Positions 7,839 to 14,841 of a DNA stretch of 21,313 bases are shown here, piece after piece. Below the pieces are notes generated by a model. That model made no database searches. It had not been told where the DNA came from and saw nothing but the letters and a program-made list of their open reading frames with translations. The DNA lies in contig CAYRBR010000021.1 of NCBI GenBank assembly GCA_964422555.1, forward strand, positions 1 to 21,313, written 5' to 3'. Position numbers and translations under genes: made by a program. The stretch is from JAGLCW01 sp964422555 (GTDB lineage Bacteria > Caldisericota > Caldisericia > UBA6126). Positions within the stretch are counted from its first letter, which is position 1. Each line of letters opens with the position of its first letter.

Positions 7839-9502
7839 TATGATCTCTCTTCCATCATTGGGATTTTGATTTTATGTTTTTTTGCATTCTCTTTTGCTTC
7901 TTCATATCCTGCATCAACATGCCTCATTATTCCAGTACCTGGATCATTATTCAATACTCTTTCAATTCGTTTTGCTTGTTCGTCTGAACCATCACAAACA
8001 ATAACCATTCCGGCATGAATCGATTTTCCAATGCCAACTCCACCACCATGATGTACAGATATCCATGTAGCTCCACTAGTTGCATTGAGAAGTGCATTTA
8101 AAACGGGCCAATCGGCAATAGCATCAGAACCATCTTTCATGGACTCTGTTTCTCTATAAGGTGAAGCGACTGATCCACAATCTAGGTGGTCACGTCCAAT
8201 TACAATTGGTGCAGATATTTTACCCTCTTTTACTAACTGATTGAAACGCAGACCTGCTTTTGCCCTTTCTCCATATCCCAACCAGCAGATACGGGTTGGT
8301 AGACCTTGAAAAGCAACTTCTTTCTGGGCTTTTTTTATCCAGTTACATAAATGTTTATTTTCGGGGAAAAGTTCCAAAATTGCTTTATCCGTTTCGTAAA
8401 TATCGTTAGGATCACCCGACAAAGCAGCCCATCTGAAAGGACCCTTTCCTTCACAAAATAAAGGTCGAATATAGGCCGGTACGAAACCGGGGAAATCAAA
8501 AGCATTTTCTAAACCATTTGTTTTTGCTTGCCCTCTAATATTGTTTCCATAATCAAAAACCACAGCACCCTTCTTCTGCATATCAAGCATTGCTTGTACA
8601 TGAACCGTCATCGCATCCATAGCTTTTTTAATATAGGCTTCAGGATTATTCTTTCGTAATTCCAATGCTTCGGCAAGTGACATTTTATTTGGCACATATC
8701 CGTTTAGGGCATCATGGGCCGAAGTTTGGTCAGTGACTACATCAGGAATTATGTTTTGTTCTACTAATGCAGGATATACATCAGCAGCATTTCCTATTAG
8801 CCCAACCGAAAGAGGCTTTTTCTCTTCACATGCTTTTTTACATAAAGCAACTGCTTCAGGTAAAGACGATACAATTTTTTGTACATACTTATCGTGCAAT
8901 CGTTTTTCTGCACGCTTTGGGTCAACTTCTACGCAAAGACATACTCCATTATTCATAGTAACAGATAATGGCTGTGCTCCGCTCATTCCACCTAATCCAG
9001 CAGTCAATACAAATTTGCCTGTAAGGTCACTTGTGGGTCCGTAATGTTTCCTTGCTAAGGCTCCAAATGTTTCATATGTACCCTGTAAAATTCCTTGTGT
9101 GCCAATATATATCCAGCTACCAGCAGTCATTTGTCCATACATTGTTAACCCTAGATGTTGTAATCTTCTGAATTCATCCCACGTAGCCCAATCTGGAACT
9201 AACAACGAATTAGCTAAGAGAACCCGGGGAGCATCTACGGTTGTTTTAAAAATACCAACTGGTTTTCCTGATTGTACCAGTAAAGTTTCGTCTTCCTCGA
9301 GGTTTTTCAGACTTTTAATAATAGCGTCATAACAATCCCAGTTTCTGGCAGCTTGACCAGATCCACCATATACGATTAATTCATCAGGACATTCTGCAAC
9401 TTCAGGATCAAGATTATTCATTAACATTCTCATGGGTGCTTCTTGCAACCAACCCTTACAAGTTAATGTTGTACCTCTCGGTGCTTTTATAGTTCTTTTC
9501 AT
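7838..9502 (-). CDS. hutU: Urocanate hydratase
   Basis: HutU adds water to urocanate to give 4-imidazolone-5-propionate, the second step of histidine degradation, using a tightly bound NAD+ as electrophile. The 554-residue length matches the family. Characteristic segments include YGGSGQAARNWDCYD, TAGLGGMSGAQPLS, FDYGNNIRGQ, FRWAALSGDPNDI and IGRDHLDCGSVASPYRE. The Cys in RICWLGYGER (C406) probably corresponds to the Cys important in the Pseudomonas enzyme. The ATG at 9502 follows AAAGGA. It is first in the operon hutU, oxoamine synthase, lgt. No hutH, hutI, hutG or formiminotransferase gene lies in this window, so the rest of the pathway must be elsewhere or absent. Confidence 0.96.
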   Translation of the reverse strand: MKRTIKAPRGTTLTCKGWLQEAPMRMLMNNLDPEVAECPDELIVYGGSGQAARNWDCYDAIIKSLKNLEEDETLLVQSGKPVGIFKTTVDAPRVLLANSLLVPDWATWDEFRRLQHLGLTMYGQMTAGSWIYIGTQGILQGTYETFGALARKHYGPTSDLTGKFVLTAGLGGMSGAQPLSVTMNNGVCLCVEVDPKRAEKRLHDKYVQKIVSSLPEAVALCKKACEEKKPLSVGLIGNAADVYPALVEQNIIPDVVTDQTSAHDALNGYVPNKMSLAEALELRKNNPEAYIKKAMDAMTVHVQAMLDMQKKGAVVFDYGNNIRGQAKTNGLENAFDFPGFVPAYIRPLFCEGKGPFRWAALSGDPNDIYETDKAILELFPENKHLCNWIKKAQKEVAFQGLPTRICWLGYGERAKAGLRFNQLVKEGKISAPIVIGRDHLDCGSVASPYRETESMKDGSDAIADWPVLNALLNATSGATWISVHHGGGVGIGKSIHAGMVIVCDGSDEQAKRIERVLNNDPGTGIMRHVDAGYEEAKENAKKHKIKIPMMEERS

Positions 9503-9561
9503 TCTAGATCCTTTCTGTACAATTTTGTTTTGTTCAGCAAATTTTTATTGTTATCTATGTA

Positions 9562-9607
9562 CACATTAATATATAATAGCATATTATGTAGTAAATTGAT
9601 TAATGTG
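9562..9607. promoter_or_regulatory. hutU promoter flanked by an inverted CACATTAAT repeat
   Basis: On the minus strand TTTACT (9595-9590), a 16-base spacer and TATATT (9573-9568) form a plausible hutU promoter. A perfect 9-bp inverted repeat CACATTAAT / ATTAATGTG (9562-9570 and 9599-9607) brackets it: one arm overlaps the -10 box and the other lies just behind the -35 box. A second inner dyad, ATAATA-gca-TATTAT (9573-9587), fills the spacer. The same CACATTAA word recurs at 9650-9657 before tyrS. The arrangement fits a repressor operator, though the AT-rich background weakens the inner dyad. Confidence 0.5.
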
Positions 9608-9667
9608 CCATTTTTTTTACTGCAACATTGTTGATTAGGATTAGCTTAACACATTAAGAGGTAGACA

Positions 9668-10852
9668 ATGACAAATGAACAATTAGAGTGCATACAACAT
9701 AATACAGTCGATTTTATCGGCGGGGATGAACTTCTGAAAAGAACCGCAAGTGGATAAAAGCTTCGAATTAAATATGGAGCCGATCCAAGCGCACCCGATT
9801 TGCATTTAGGTCATTATGTTCCCATCTCAAAACTTAAGCTTTTTCAGGACATGGGACACACAATAGTATTTATAATAGGGGATTTCACTGCAAAAATTGG
9901 GGATCCCACCGGTCGTTCTAAAGTTCGTAAACCATTAACTGAAGATCAAATCAAAGAAAATTCTAAAACCTATTTTGAACAAGTTGGAAAGGTTCTCGAT
10001 TTATCAAAAACTGAGATACGATACAACAGTGAGTGGTCAAATGAAGTATCTATGAATGAACTACTTAAAATGATGGCTCATTTTACTTTATCACAAATTC
10101 TCGAAAGAGATGACTTTACAAAACGCTTTCATTCTCAAACTCCCATTTTTCTGCATGAGTTTATGTATCCTTTGATGCAAGCCTATGATTCAGTATGCAT
10201 AAAAGCAGATCTTGAACTGGGTGGTTCAGACCAACTCTTCAATTTTCTTTTAGCTAGAGAATTACAGATATTTTATGGACAAAAACCTCAATCTATCCTT
10301 ACAATGCCTCTTCTTGTCGGCACAGATGGTACCGATAAAATGAGTAAAAGTTTGGGCAACTACATCGGCTTGACTGATGAACCTAATACTATGTTTGGAA
10401 AAGTAATGTCTATTCCTGATGAACTTATTCTACCCTACAACAAACTTATACTTCAGATGAATGATGCTGATTTGCAGAAAACCCACGATGATATCCAGTC
10501 TGGGGTGAACCCAATGAAATACAAAATGAAACTTGCTTTCGATATTGCACAGAAATTTCATACCGAAAAACTAGCAGAAGATGCCTTGAAAAATTTTGAG
10601 ACAATTCATCAAAAGAAAGACATTCCAGACAACTTACCTGAATTAGAAATATCTGATAACCTTCGAGTGAAGGTATATGAGTTTATCACTGAGCACAATA
10701 TGTGTCCCTCTAAATCTGAAGCCAAAAGAGTTATTAAAGGAGGGGGAGTTTCTATCAATGGAAACAAAGTAAGTGATCCTTTTGAAGAGGTTAATTTATC
10801 AAAAGGTGATATAATCAAAGTTGGTAAACGTAAATTCCTGAAAATTATATAG
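9668..10852 (+). pseudogene. tyrS: Tyrosyl-tRNA synthetase with in-frame TAA at codon 30
   Basis: TyrRS charges tRNA-Tyr. From ATG 9668, preceded by AAGAGG, the frame reads 29 sensible residues (MTNEQLECIQHNTVDFIG...), then TAA at 9755-9757, then resumes in the same frame with KLRIKYGADPSAPDLHLGH. Homology is continuous across the stop; Lys or another charged residue would be usual there. Ignoring the stop, the protein is about 394 residues with the HIGH-type HLGH (46-49), DKMSKS (about 223-228) and a C-terminal S4 domain. Without readthrough, the first later in-frame start (TTG 9800) has no Shine-Dalgarno and would lose the GADPSAPD tyrosine/ATP-site segment. Neighbouring genes (hutU, lgt, glnA) end in TAA, so code reassignment is unlikely. 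Sequencing error, a true mutation with a second tyrS elsewhere, or readthrough are the options. The rest of the frame is undamaged, so any inactivation is recent. Confidence 0.85.
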
Positions 10853-10863
10853 GGAGTATTGTT

Positions 10864-11106
10864 ATGAAGAAGAATGACTATTTTGATCGTCATGAACCTA
10901 TTTCATTGAAAGAGTGGATTGTTACTTATTTATTTCTTTGTATCCCTATCGTTGGCTTGATTCTTCTTTTTGTTTGGTCTTTTTCAAAGCAAGTTAAAAT
11001 TTCAAAACAAACCTGGGCTCAGTGTGTATTGTGCTTTTGCGGGTTTTTCGGAATACTTTTTGTAATCCTAGGTTTGTCTTATGGGTGGGATATAATACTT
11101 TTTTAA
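10864..11106 (+). CDS. Small two-helix membrane protein, conserved, unknown function
   Basis: The 80-residue product starts at ATG 10864 after GGGAG. It has a polar N-terminus (KKNDYFDRHEPISLKEW), then two hydrophobic segments at about residues 19-40 and 53-78, joined by a basic loop (FSKQVKISKQTW). The pattern of PIS-x-x-EW, then IP-IVG-ILLFVW-FS and SK resembles small membrane proteins annotated as hypothetical in many anaerobes. The gene lies 11 bases after tyrS and is probably cotranscribed. No function can be assigned. Confidence 0.72.
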   Translation: MKKNDYFDRHEPISLKEWIVTYLFLCIPIVGLILLFVWSFSKQVKISKQTWAQCVLCFCGFFGILFVILGLSYGWDIILF

Positions 11107-11124
11107 GCATTTTCTTAAAAAAGT
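11097..11124 (+). terminator. AT-only stem-loop after the small membrane protein gene
   Basis: A perfect 11-bp inverted repeat ACTTTTTTAAG / CTTAAAAAAGT (11097-11107 and 11114-11124) with a 6-base loop overlaps the stop codon. The stem has only two G-C pairs and no clear T-tract follows, so termination would be weak. It may instead protect the 3' end. Confidence 0.35.
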
Positions 11125-11345
11125 TTACAAAACTCTTGATTTTTTAGTTTCAGTTTCAATCTTTTTATCCACATTTGCTTCTTTAGCGTCTAAGTCTTTT
11201 CTAAAGAGGGTTTATACCATATACATTTAGAGTTTTACACATATTATACAGTTCAAACTACATTTAAAGAGGGTGTGACCGTAAATTAACTTTCTATTAA
11301 TATTTGGTTAAATATAGTAGATTTTTATCGTTTCCGTATCGTTTT
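11107..11345. other. gene-free spacer between convergent genes
   Basis: The spacer holds the stem-loop at its left end and a direct repeat TAAAGAGGGT (11202-11211 and 11265-11274). On the minus strand 11211-11125 is open for about 28 codons and reads as a Lys/Glu-rich tail (DAKEANVDKKIETETKKSRVL) ending in TAA. It has no start codon with a ribosome binding site. It may be a coding remnant or chance. Confidence 0.4.
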
Positions 11346-13118
11346 TTAAGGTAATTTCTTTAGAAAACCCAACGTTACAGAAAAAATACATCGGTTAAAT
11401 TCATCGTGGTAAAGTTCAGTTTTAATATACCCCCGTTGCAGGGACATTAACTGTTCACATATTGGCAGTCCTAAACCTGTACCTCTTTCATTAACATATT
11501 TCTTTTTCTTCCTTAAGTACTCGGTTTGTATACTATAGTCATCACACTTTATTCCATTTTGAATTCGGATTTCAATAAACTTTTTCTCTTCCTCTATTTC
11601 CATTGTTATTGGCTGTAAGGGATCTCCATATCGAGTAGCATTCATCATTACATTCCCGATTACTCTTTCGAGAAAAATCTTGTTTCCGTATAAGAATCCG
11701 TTGTAAGTGGGTTTTGTAATAAGAAGATCATAATTCTTTTCACAGGCTAATGCTTGCAATTGTAACCGTAAGTCTTTGAACAGCGCATCGATAGGTATTT
11801 CATTAATTGAAACTGTGGTATGTTTCTTTATAAGTAGGGAGAAATTCAAGGCTCTTTGGATTAGATTTTTTAACTGGTCGGCCTTATTCATTGCTGCAGA
11901 AAGATATCGATTTTTCTCTTCTTGGGTTTCCCATTTATTTTCCTGTAATAGAGTAATATACCCCATGATAGTAGTAATGGGAGTAAGAAGATCATGCGAT
12001 AGGTTCGTAATAAGATTAGCTCTTGATTCTATTAACCCTTTTTCATCCTGTATGTGCTTTCGTAAAGAATTGGTCATTTGATTAATGTTGTCAGCTAAAT
12101 GAGCTAATTCATCTGAACCGTTTACAGGTATTCTGTGATCTAAATTTCCCTCTGAAGCTGTAACAATACCCTTTTCAATAATTTTTACATAGGAAAACAT
12201 CCTCTGTATAAGGACAAAAAACATGAGAAGAAATACAAGAATACCTACAATAATTCCAATCCAGTAAAGTTTAGTAAAATCTCCCCTGTAGGCATACGAG
12301 ATATATCTAGTAGAGTGATCAAAAGAATAGACTGGAACATCAATTGCTTCAAAGGTTATTCTCCGTCTTAAAATAGTTTGAATAGGATCACGAAAAGTAT
12401 GCTTTAGATTCAGATCTTCTAGCTTTGAATTAACATATCCAAATTTCCTGGATGTTCTTATGTAGGCTGCATCAATATTTGAGAGTAGATTTAGTTCTTT
12501 ATCAGTATCCTTTAAAATATAATCATAATGAAAGTGATCCAGGATTGAGCACAGATCATCGTAATAAAAAAAACAATATTGGAAGATATATGGGAAAGGA
12601 TATACACTGGTTTGAGATTCTTTTTCAAGACGGTTTATTATTGCTGATCGAGGATACTTGTTCCTATCTGTAACATCTATATAGAATTTGACTCCTTCAG
12701 TATTATCAAATTTAATATAGATAGCATAATAAGCTATGCTGCTTGGAGTTAACGACATGTCAAGACAGCTAGTTATATATCTCCATTGGCTTTTTATTAC
12801 TATATTTCCAAATTCGTCATAACAGTAACCCAATGATAGTTTTTTTTCGTTTGGTGTTTCTTGAAAAGATGGACGTATTAAAACAGTAAGATAATTATGA
12901 CCGGAATGTACATAAAGATATTTTTGGGGAAATCTTGTCTCATTGACATAGCTTTCTTCGATTGAAAAAGTACTAGCAGGGGGGTCAATTATTCGCAATA
13001 AGGGAGTGTAATAGCCAGCTAATACAACTAACACAAAAGATACAAGAGCAGTAAGGAGACTTAAACATATGATGAAAAAGATCTTTAAAGAAATCTTTGC
13101 ATTTCTTTTTCTCTTCAT
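11346..13118 (-). CDS. Sensor histidine kinase of a two-component pair (VanS-like architecture)
   Basis: This membrane kinase should sense an external signal and phosphorylate the regulator encoded upstream. From ATG 13118 it has 590 residues: a basic N-terminus, a membrane segment (about 11-36), an extracytoplasmic domain of about 245 residues with no family I recognise, a second membrane segment (about 284-305) and a HAMP linker. HisKA has NLSHDLLTPITT with phospho-acceptor H375. The HATPase domain has an N-box around N489 and N493, and GTGLGLPI at about 546-553. The G1 box is the Asn-type (IQNGI) seen in VanS-like kinases rather than DxGxG. ATG 13118 has no Shine-Dalgarno of its own; it lies 4 bases after the stop of a nine-codon ORF that has a good one. 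An in-frame TTG at 13139 is less likely. Confidence 0.88.
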   Translation of the reverse strand: MKRKRNAKISLKIFFIICLSLLTALVSFVLVVLAGYYTPLLRIIDPPASTFSIEESYVNETRFPQKYLYVHSGHNYLTVLIRPSFQETPNEKKLSLGYCYDEFGNIVIKSQWRYITSCLDMSLTPSSIAYYAIYIKFDNTEGVKFYIDVTDRNKYPRSAIINRLEKESQTSVYPFPYIFQYCFFYYDDLCSILDHFHYDYILKDTDKELNLLSNIDAAYIRTSRKFGYVNSKLEDLNLKHTFRDPIQTILRRRITFEAIDVPVYSFDHSTRYISYAYRGDFTKLYWIGIIVGILVFLLMFFVLIQRMFSYVKIIEKGIVTASEGNLDHRIPVNGSDELAHLADNINQMTNSLRKHIQDEKGLIESRANLITNLSHDLLTPITTIMGYITLLQENKWETQEEKNRYLSAAMNKADQLKNLIQRALNFSLLIKKHTTVSINEIPIDALFKDLRLQLQALACEKNYDLLITKPTYNGFLYGNKIFLERVIGNVMMNATRYGDPLQPITMEIEEEKKFIEIRIQNGIKCDDYSIQTEYLRKKKKYVNERGTGLGLPICEQLMSLQRGYIKTELYHDEFNRCIFSVTLGFLKKLP

Positions 13119-13122
13119 TTTT

Positions 13123-13152
13123 TTAAAACCGACACCCAAGTTCGTTGGCCAT
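13123..13152 (-). CDS. Putative nine-codon leader ORF coupled to the histidine kinase
   Basis: ATG 13152 has GGAG 6 bases upstream and opens a nine-residue frame (MANELGCRF) that ends with TAA at 13125-13123. Four bases later the kinase ATG begins in another frame. Because the kinase ATG lacks its own site, ribosomes finishing this leader probably reinitiate there. No peptide function is implied. A frameshift error at the true N-terminus of the kinase is a less likely alternative. Confidence 0.5.
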   Translation of the reverse strand: MANELGCRF

Positions 13153-13185
13153 TCACCGCTCCTACTATCCCTCCCTCATTATCTG

Positions 13186-13217
13186 ATTCACGAATACAAC
13201 TATAAAATTTCATGAAT
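13186..13217 (-). promoter_or_regulatory. Hairpin in the regulator-kinase intercistronic leader
   Basis: On the minus strand, arms 13217-13209 (ATTCATGAA) and 13194-13186 (TTCGTGAAT) can pair over 9 bp, with one G-U, around a 14-base loop. It precedes the purine-rich GAGGGAGGG and GGAG stretch of the leader ORF. No T-tract follows, so it looks more like an mRNA processing, stability or translational element that sets the kinase-to-regulator ratio than a terminator. Confidence 0.4.
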
Positions 13218-13248
13218 AAAAAGGGTGTTTTGAATTCTTATGTTTTTC

Positions 13249-13965
13249 TTAAGATTTAGTAAGAACATCAATTGTATCTTCTTCAATATCAAAAATATAT
13301 CCTTTTCCCCAAATATTTTTTATATAAGATTCACCATTAGCTTTCTTGGGTAGTTTTATTTTCAAATGATTTAGATGGACCATTACTGTATTAACCTTGC
13401 ACTTACTGTATTCTTCGTCCCAAACATTCTCATACATTTCCTTTAATGATCGTACAACATGCCTTGAAGCAAGATATACAAGAAGTTGAAACTCAATTCT
13501 TGTTAATTGTATTTCTGTACTCCTGAAAAATAACTGATTAGAGTCCAAATGAATTGAAAATGAACCGACAGATAATATGTTCTTCATCTGTACTTGGTGA
13601 TTCATTTTGTTTCTATTTTGCAGTGCCTTTATACGATGTAAAAGCACAGGCAAGGTGAAGGGTTTTTTTACATAATCATCCGCTCCACAAAGAAAACCAT
13701 CAATCTGGTCTTGATCTCCTGTTTTTGCAGTAAGGAACAAAATTGGGGTACTATACTTTTGTCGGATAGCTTTACAAACTTGTAAGCCATTAAGACGTGG
13801 CATCATTACATCGAGTAAGACAATATCAACAGAATCGTCAATGAGCTTTAGAGCATTTTCACCGTCGTAAGCGCATAGAACAGAATAACCCTCATATTGA
13901 AAGAAAGTTCTCATAACATCTACTAATTCAGTCTCATCATCAACAATTAATATTTTGTTAGTCAT
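13249..13965 (-). CDS. OmpR/PhoB-type response regulator
   Basis: This 238-residue DNA-binding regulator is the probable partner of the downstream kinase. The receiver domain (1-120) shows the acidic pair D9-D10, phospho-acceptor D52 in LLDVMMP, T79 in FLTA and K101 in KKPF. The C-terminal winged helix (about 135-228) has LTRIEFQLLVYLA, RSLKEMYENVW, VNTVMVHLNHLKIKL and a final IKNIWGKGYIF hairpin. ATG 13965 lacks a clear Shine-Dalgarno. A good promoter lies 40 bases upstream, between this gene and the TMEM175 gene. The order regulator, leader with hairpin, kinase suggests one transcript. Target genes are unknown; autoregulation would be usual. Confidence 0.93.
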   Translation of the reverse strand: MTNKILIVDDETELVDVMRTFFQYEGYSVLCAYDGENALKLIDDSVDIVLLDVMMPRLNGLQVCKAIRQKYSTPILFLTAKTGDQDQIDGFLCGADDYVKKPFTLPVLLHRIKALQNRNKMNHQVQMKNILSVGSFSIHLDSNQLFFRSTEIQLTRIEFQLLVYLASRHVVRSLKEMYENVWDEEYSKCKVNTVMVHLNHLKIKLPKKANGESYIKNIWGKGYIFDIEEDTIDVLTKS

Positions 13966-14004
13966 TTTAAATTAATATTCTCGATTTATTGTTCCAAATT
14001 TTAA

Positions 14005-14032
14005 TTTATAGCATGCTCTACACAAATAGCAA
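14005..14032 (-). promoter_or_regulatory. promoter of the response regulator operon
   Basis: On the minus strand TTGCTA (14032-14027), a 16-base spacer and TATAAA (14010-14005) lie about 40 bases before ATG 13965. The spacer contains the 6-bp palindrome GCATGC. The regulator-kinase operon therefore has its own start, independent of the TMEM175 gene. Confidence 0.6.
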
Positions 14033-14064
14033 TAGGGTAATTTATTAACACAATCTTAAGAAAT

Positions 14065-14709
14065 TTATAGAGATCCACAGCTTTGATATTGCTCGGGTAA
14101 TTTTTTTCTAATTTCTCTGACGACCAAAGGCATCACTAAATATATAAAATAGCTGTATAAAGGAGTAAATATTGCAATAATAATTCCTAATAGTGCTCCG
14201 GCAATATTCACAAACTGAATGGTGTCTTGTACATGTATTTCCTTTTCTGATATCTTTGGATTAATTAACGTTTCACTTCTTGACATAAAATACCACTGGA
14301 CTAGTGACATAATATACACAAATAAAACTGAAAGGTGAAATATAATGATAGCCGTTCTTGAAGAAAGACAATGCCCAGCCAATGAGGTGGTAAATGGAAT
14401 AAAAGATACGAAAAACAAAAAACCGAAATTCAAGTAAATATGGGTTCTATTAGTACAAACACACATTTTGAACTGATGTATATGGGTTAACCAAAAAGAT
14501 GCAATCAAGAAGAATGAAATACTGTACGATATGTACTGCGGAGCTTGTATAAGAAGAGCTCTTAACAACTCGCGTCCTTCTACTGGGACTGTTGTAGTAG
14601 TAGGTAGTTCTAAACCTAAAACCATGATTGTGATGATTATAGCAAAAATTCCATCTGTGATGGACTCTAAACGATTCATTGTTAACAAAGGTGACTTTCT
14701 TTTAATCAT
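14065..14709 (-). CDS. TMEM175-family (DUF1211) potassium channel protein
   Basis: Bacterial TMEM175 proteins are tetrameric, six-helix potassium-permeable channels without the classical TVGYG filter. The 214-residue length fits. The first helix carries the family signature as RLESITDGIFAIIITIMVLGLELP in parts: R13, then TDG at about 18-20, which is the RxxxFSD-type motif with Ile in place of Phe. Five more hydrophobic segments follow, including ISYSISFFLIASFW with the conserved H-x-H-x-F downstream (THIHQF), and the C-terminus is basic. ATG 14709 follows GGGGA. The gene has its own promoter and lies 100 bases upstream of the regulator-kinase pair on the same strand. A regulatory link is possible but not shown. 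Confidence 0.88.
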   Translation of the reverse strand: MIKRKSPLLTMNRLESITDGIFAIIITIMVLGLELPTTTTVPVEGRELLRALLIQAPQYISYSISFFLIASFWLTHIHQFKMCVCTNRTHIYLNFGFLFFVSFIPFTTSLAGHCLSSRTAIIIFHLSVLFVYIMSLVQWYFMSRSETLINPKISEKEIHVQDTIQFVNIAGALLGIIIAIFTPLYSYFIYLVMPLVVREIRKKLPEQYQSCGSL

Positions 14710-14747
14710 AGTATTCCCCAGTTCTTAGTAAATGTTTATTACCATCC

Positions 14748-14776
14748 ATTATAAAAAGTTTAGTTGATTTCAAAAA
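14748..14776 (-). promoter_or_regulatory. promoter of the TMEM175-like gene
   Basis: On the minus strand a consensus TATAAT (14753-14748) lies about 39 bases before ATG 14709, with a weak -35 TTTTTG (14776-14771) at 17-base spacing. The -10 box is convincing; the -35 box is not. Confidence 0.45.
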
Positions 14777-14783
14777 GGATTGG

Positions 14784-14811
14784 TTGTATTTTTCACTTTC
14801 TTACATAAAGT
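14784..14811 (+). promoter_or_regulatory. possible promoter of xseAB
   Basis: TTGTAT (14784-14789), a 16-base spacer and TAAAGT (14806-14811) lie 30 bases before the xseA ATG. Both boxes are imperfect. It would make the 132-base region to the TMEM175 gene a divergent promoter pair. Confidence 0.35.
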
Positions 14812-14841
14812 TTGTACTAGCCAATTTTGAAAGGGTACTGA

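Noticed and set aside
8733..9044. A 103-codon plus-strand open frame inside hutU
   Set aside because: It is antisense to strongly conserved urocanate hydratase sequence and has no independent signals.
9608..9667. A T-box leader for tyrS
   Set aside because: The space before tyrS is too short and I see no T-box sequence or antiterminator fold.
9755..9757. Reassignment of TAA to an amino acid in this organism
   Set aside because: glnA, lgt, hutU, xseB and others end in TAA at the expected C-terminus, so TAA is a normal stop here.
11125..11211. A Lys/Glu-rich minus-strand open stretch as a small gene
   Set aside because: It has no usable start codon or ribosome binding site. The composition is suggestive of a remnant only.
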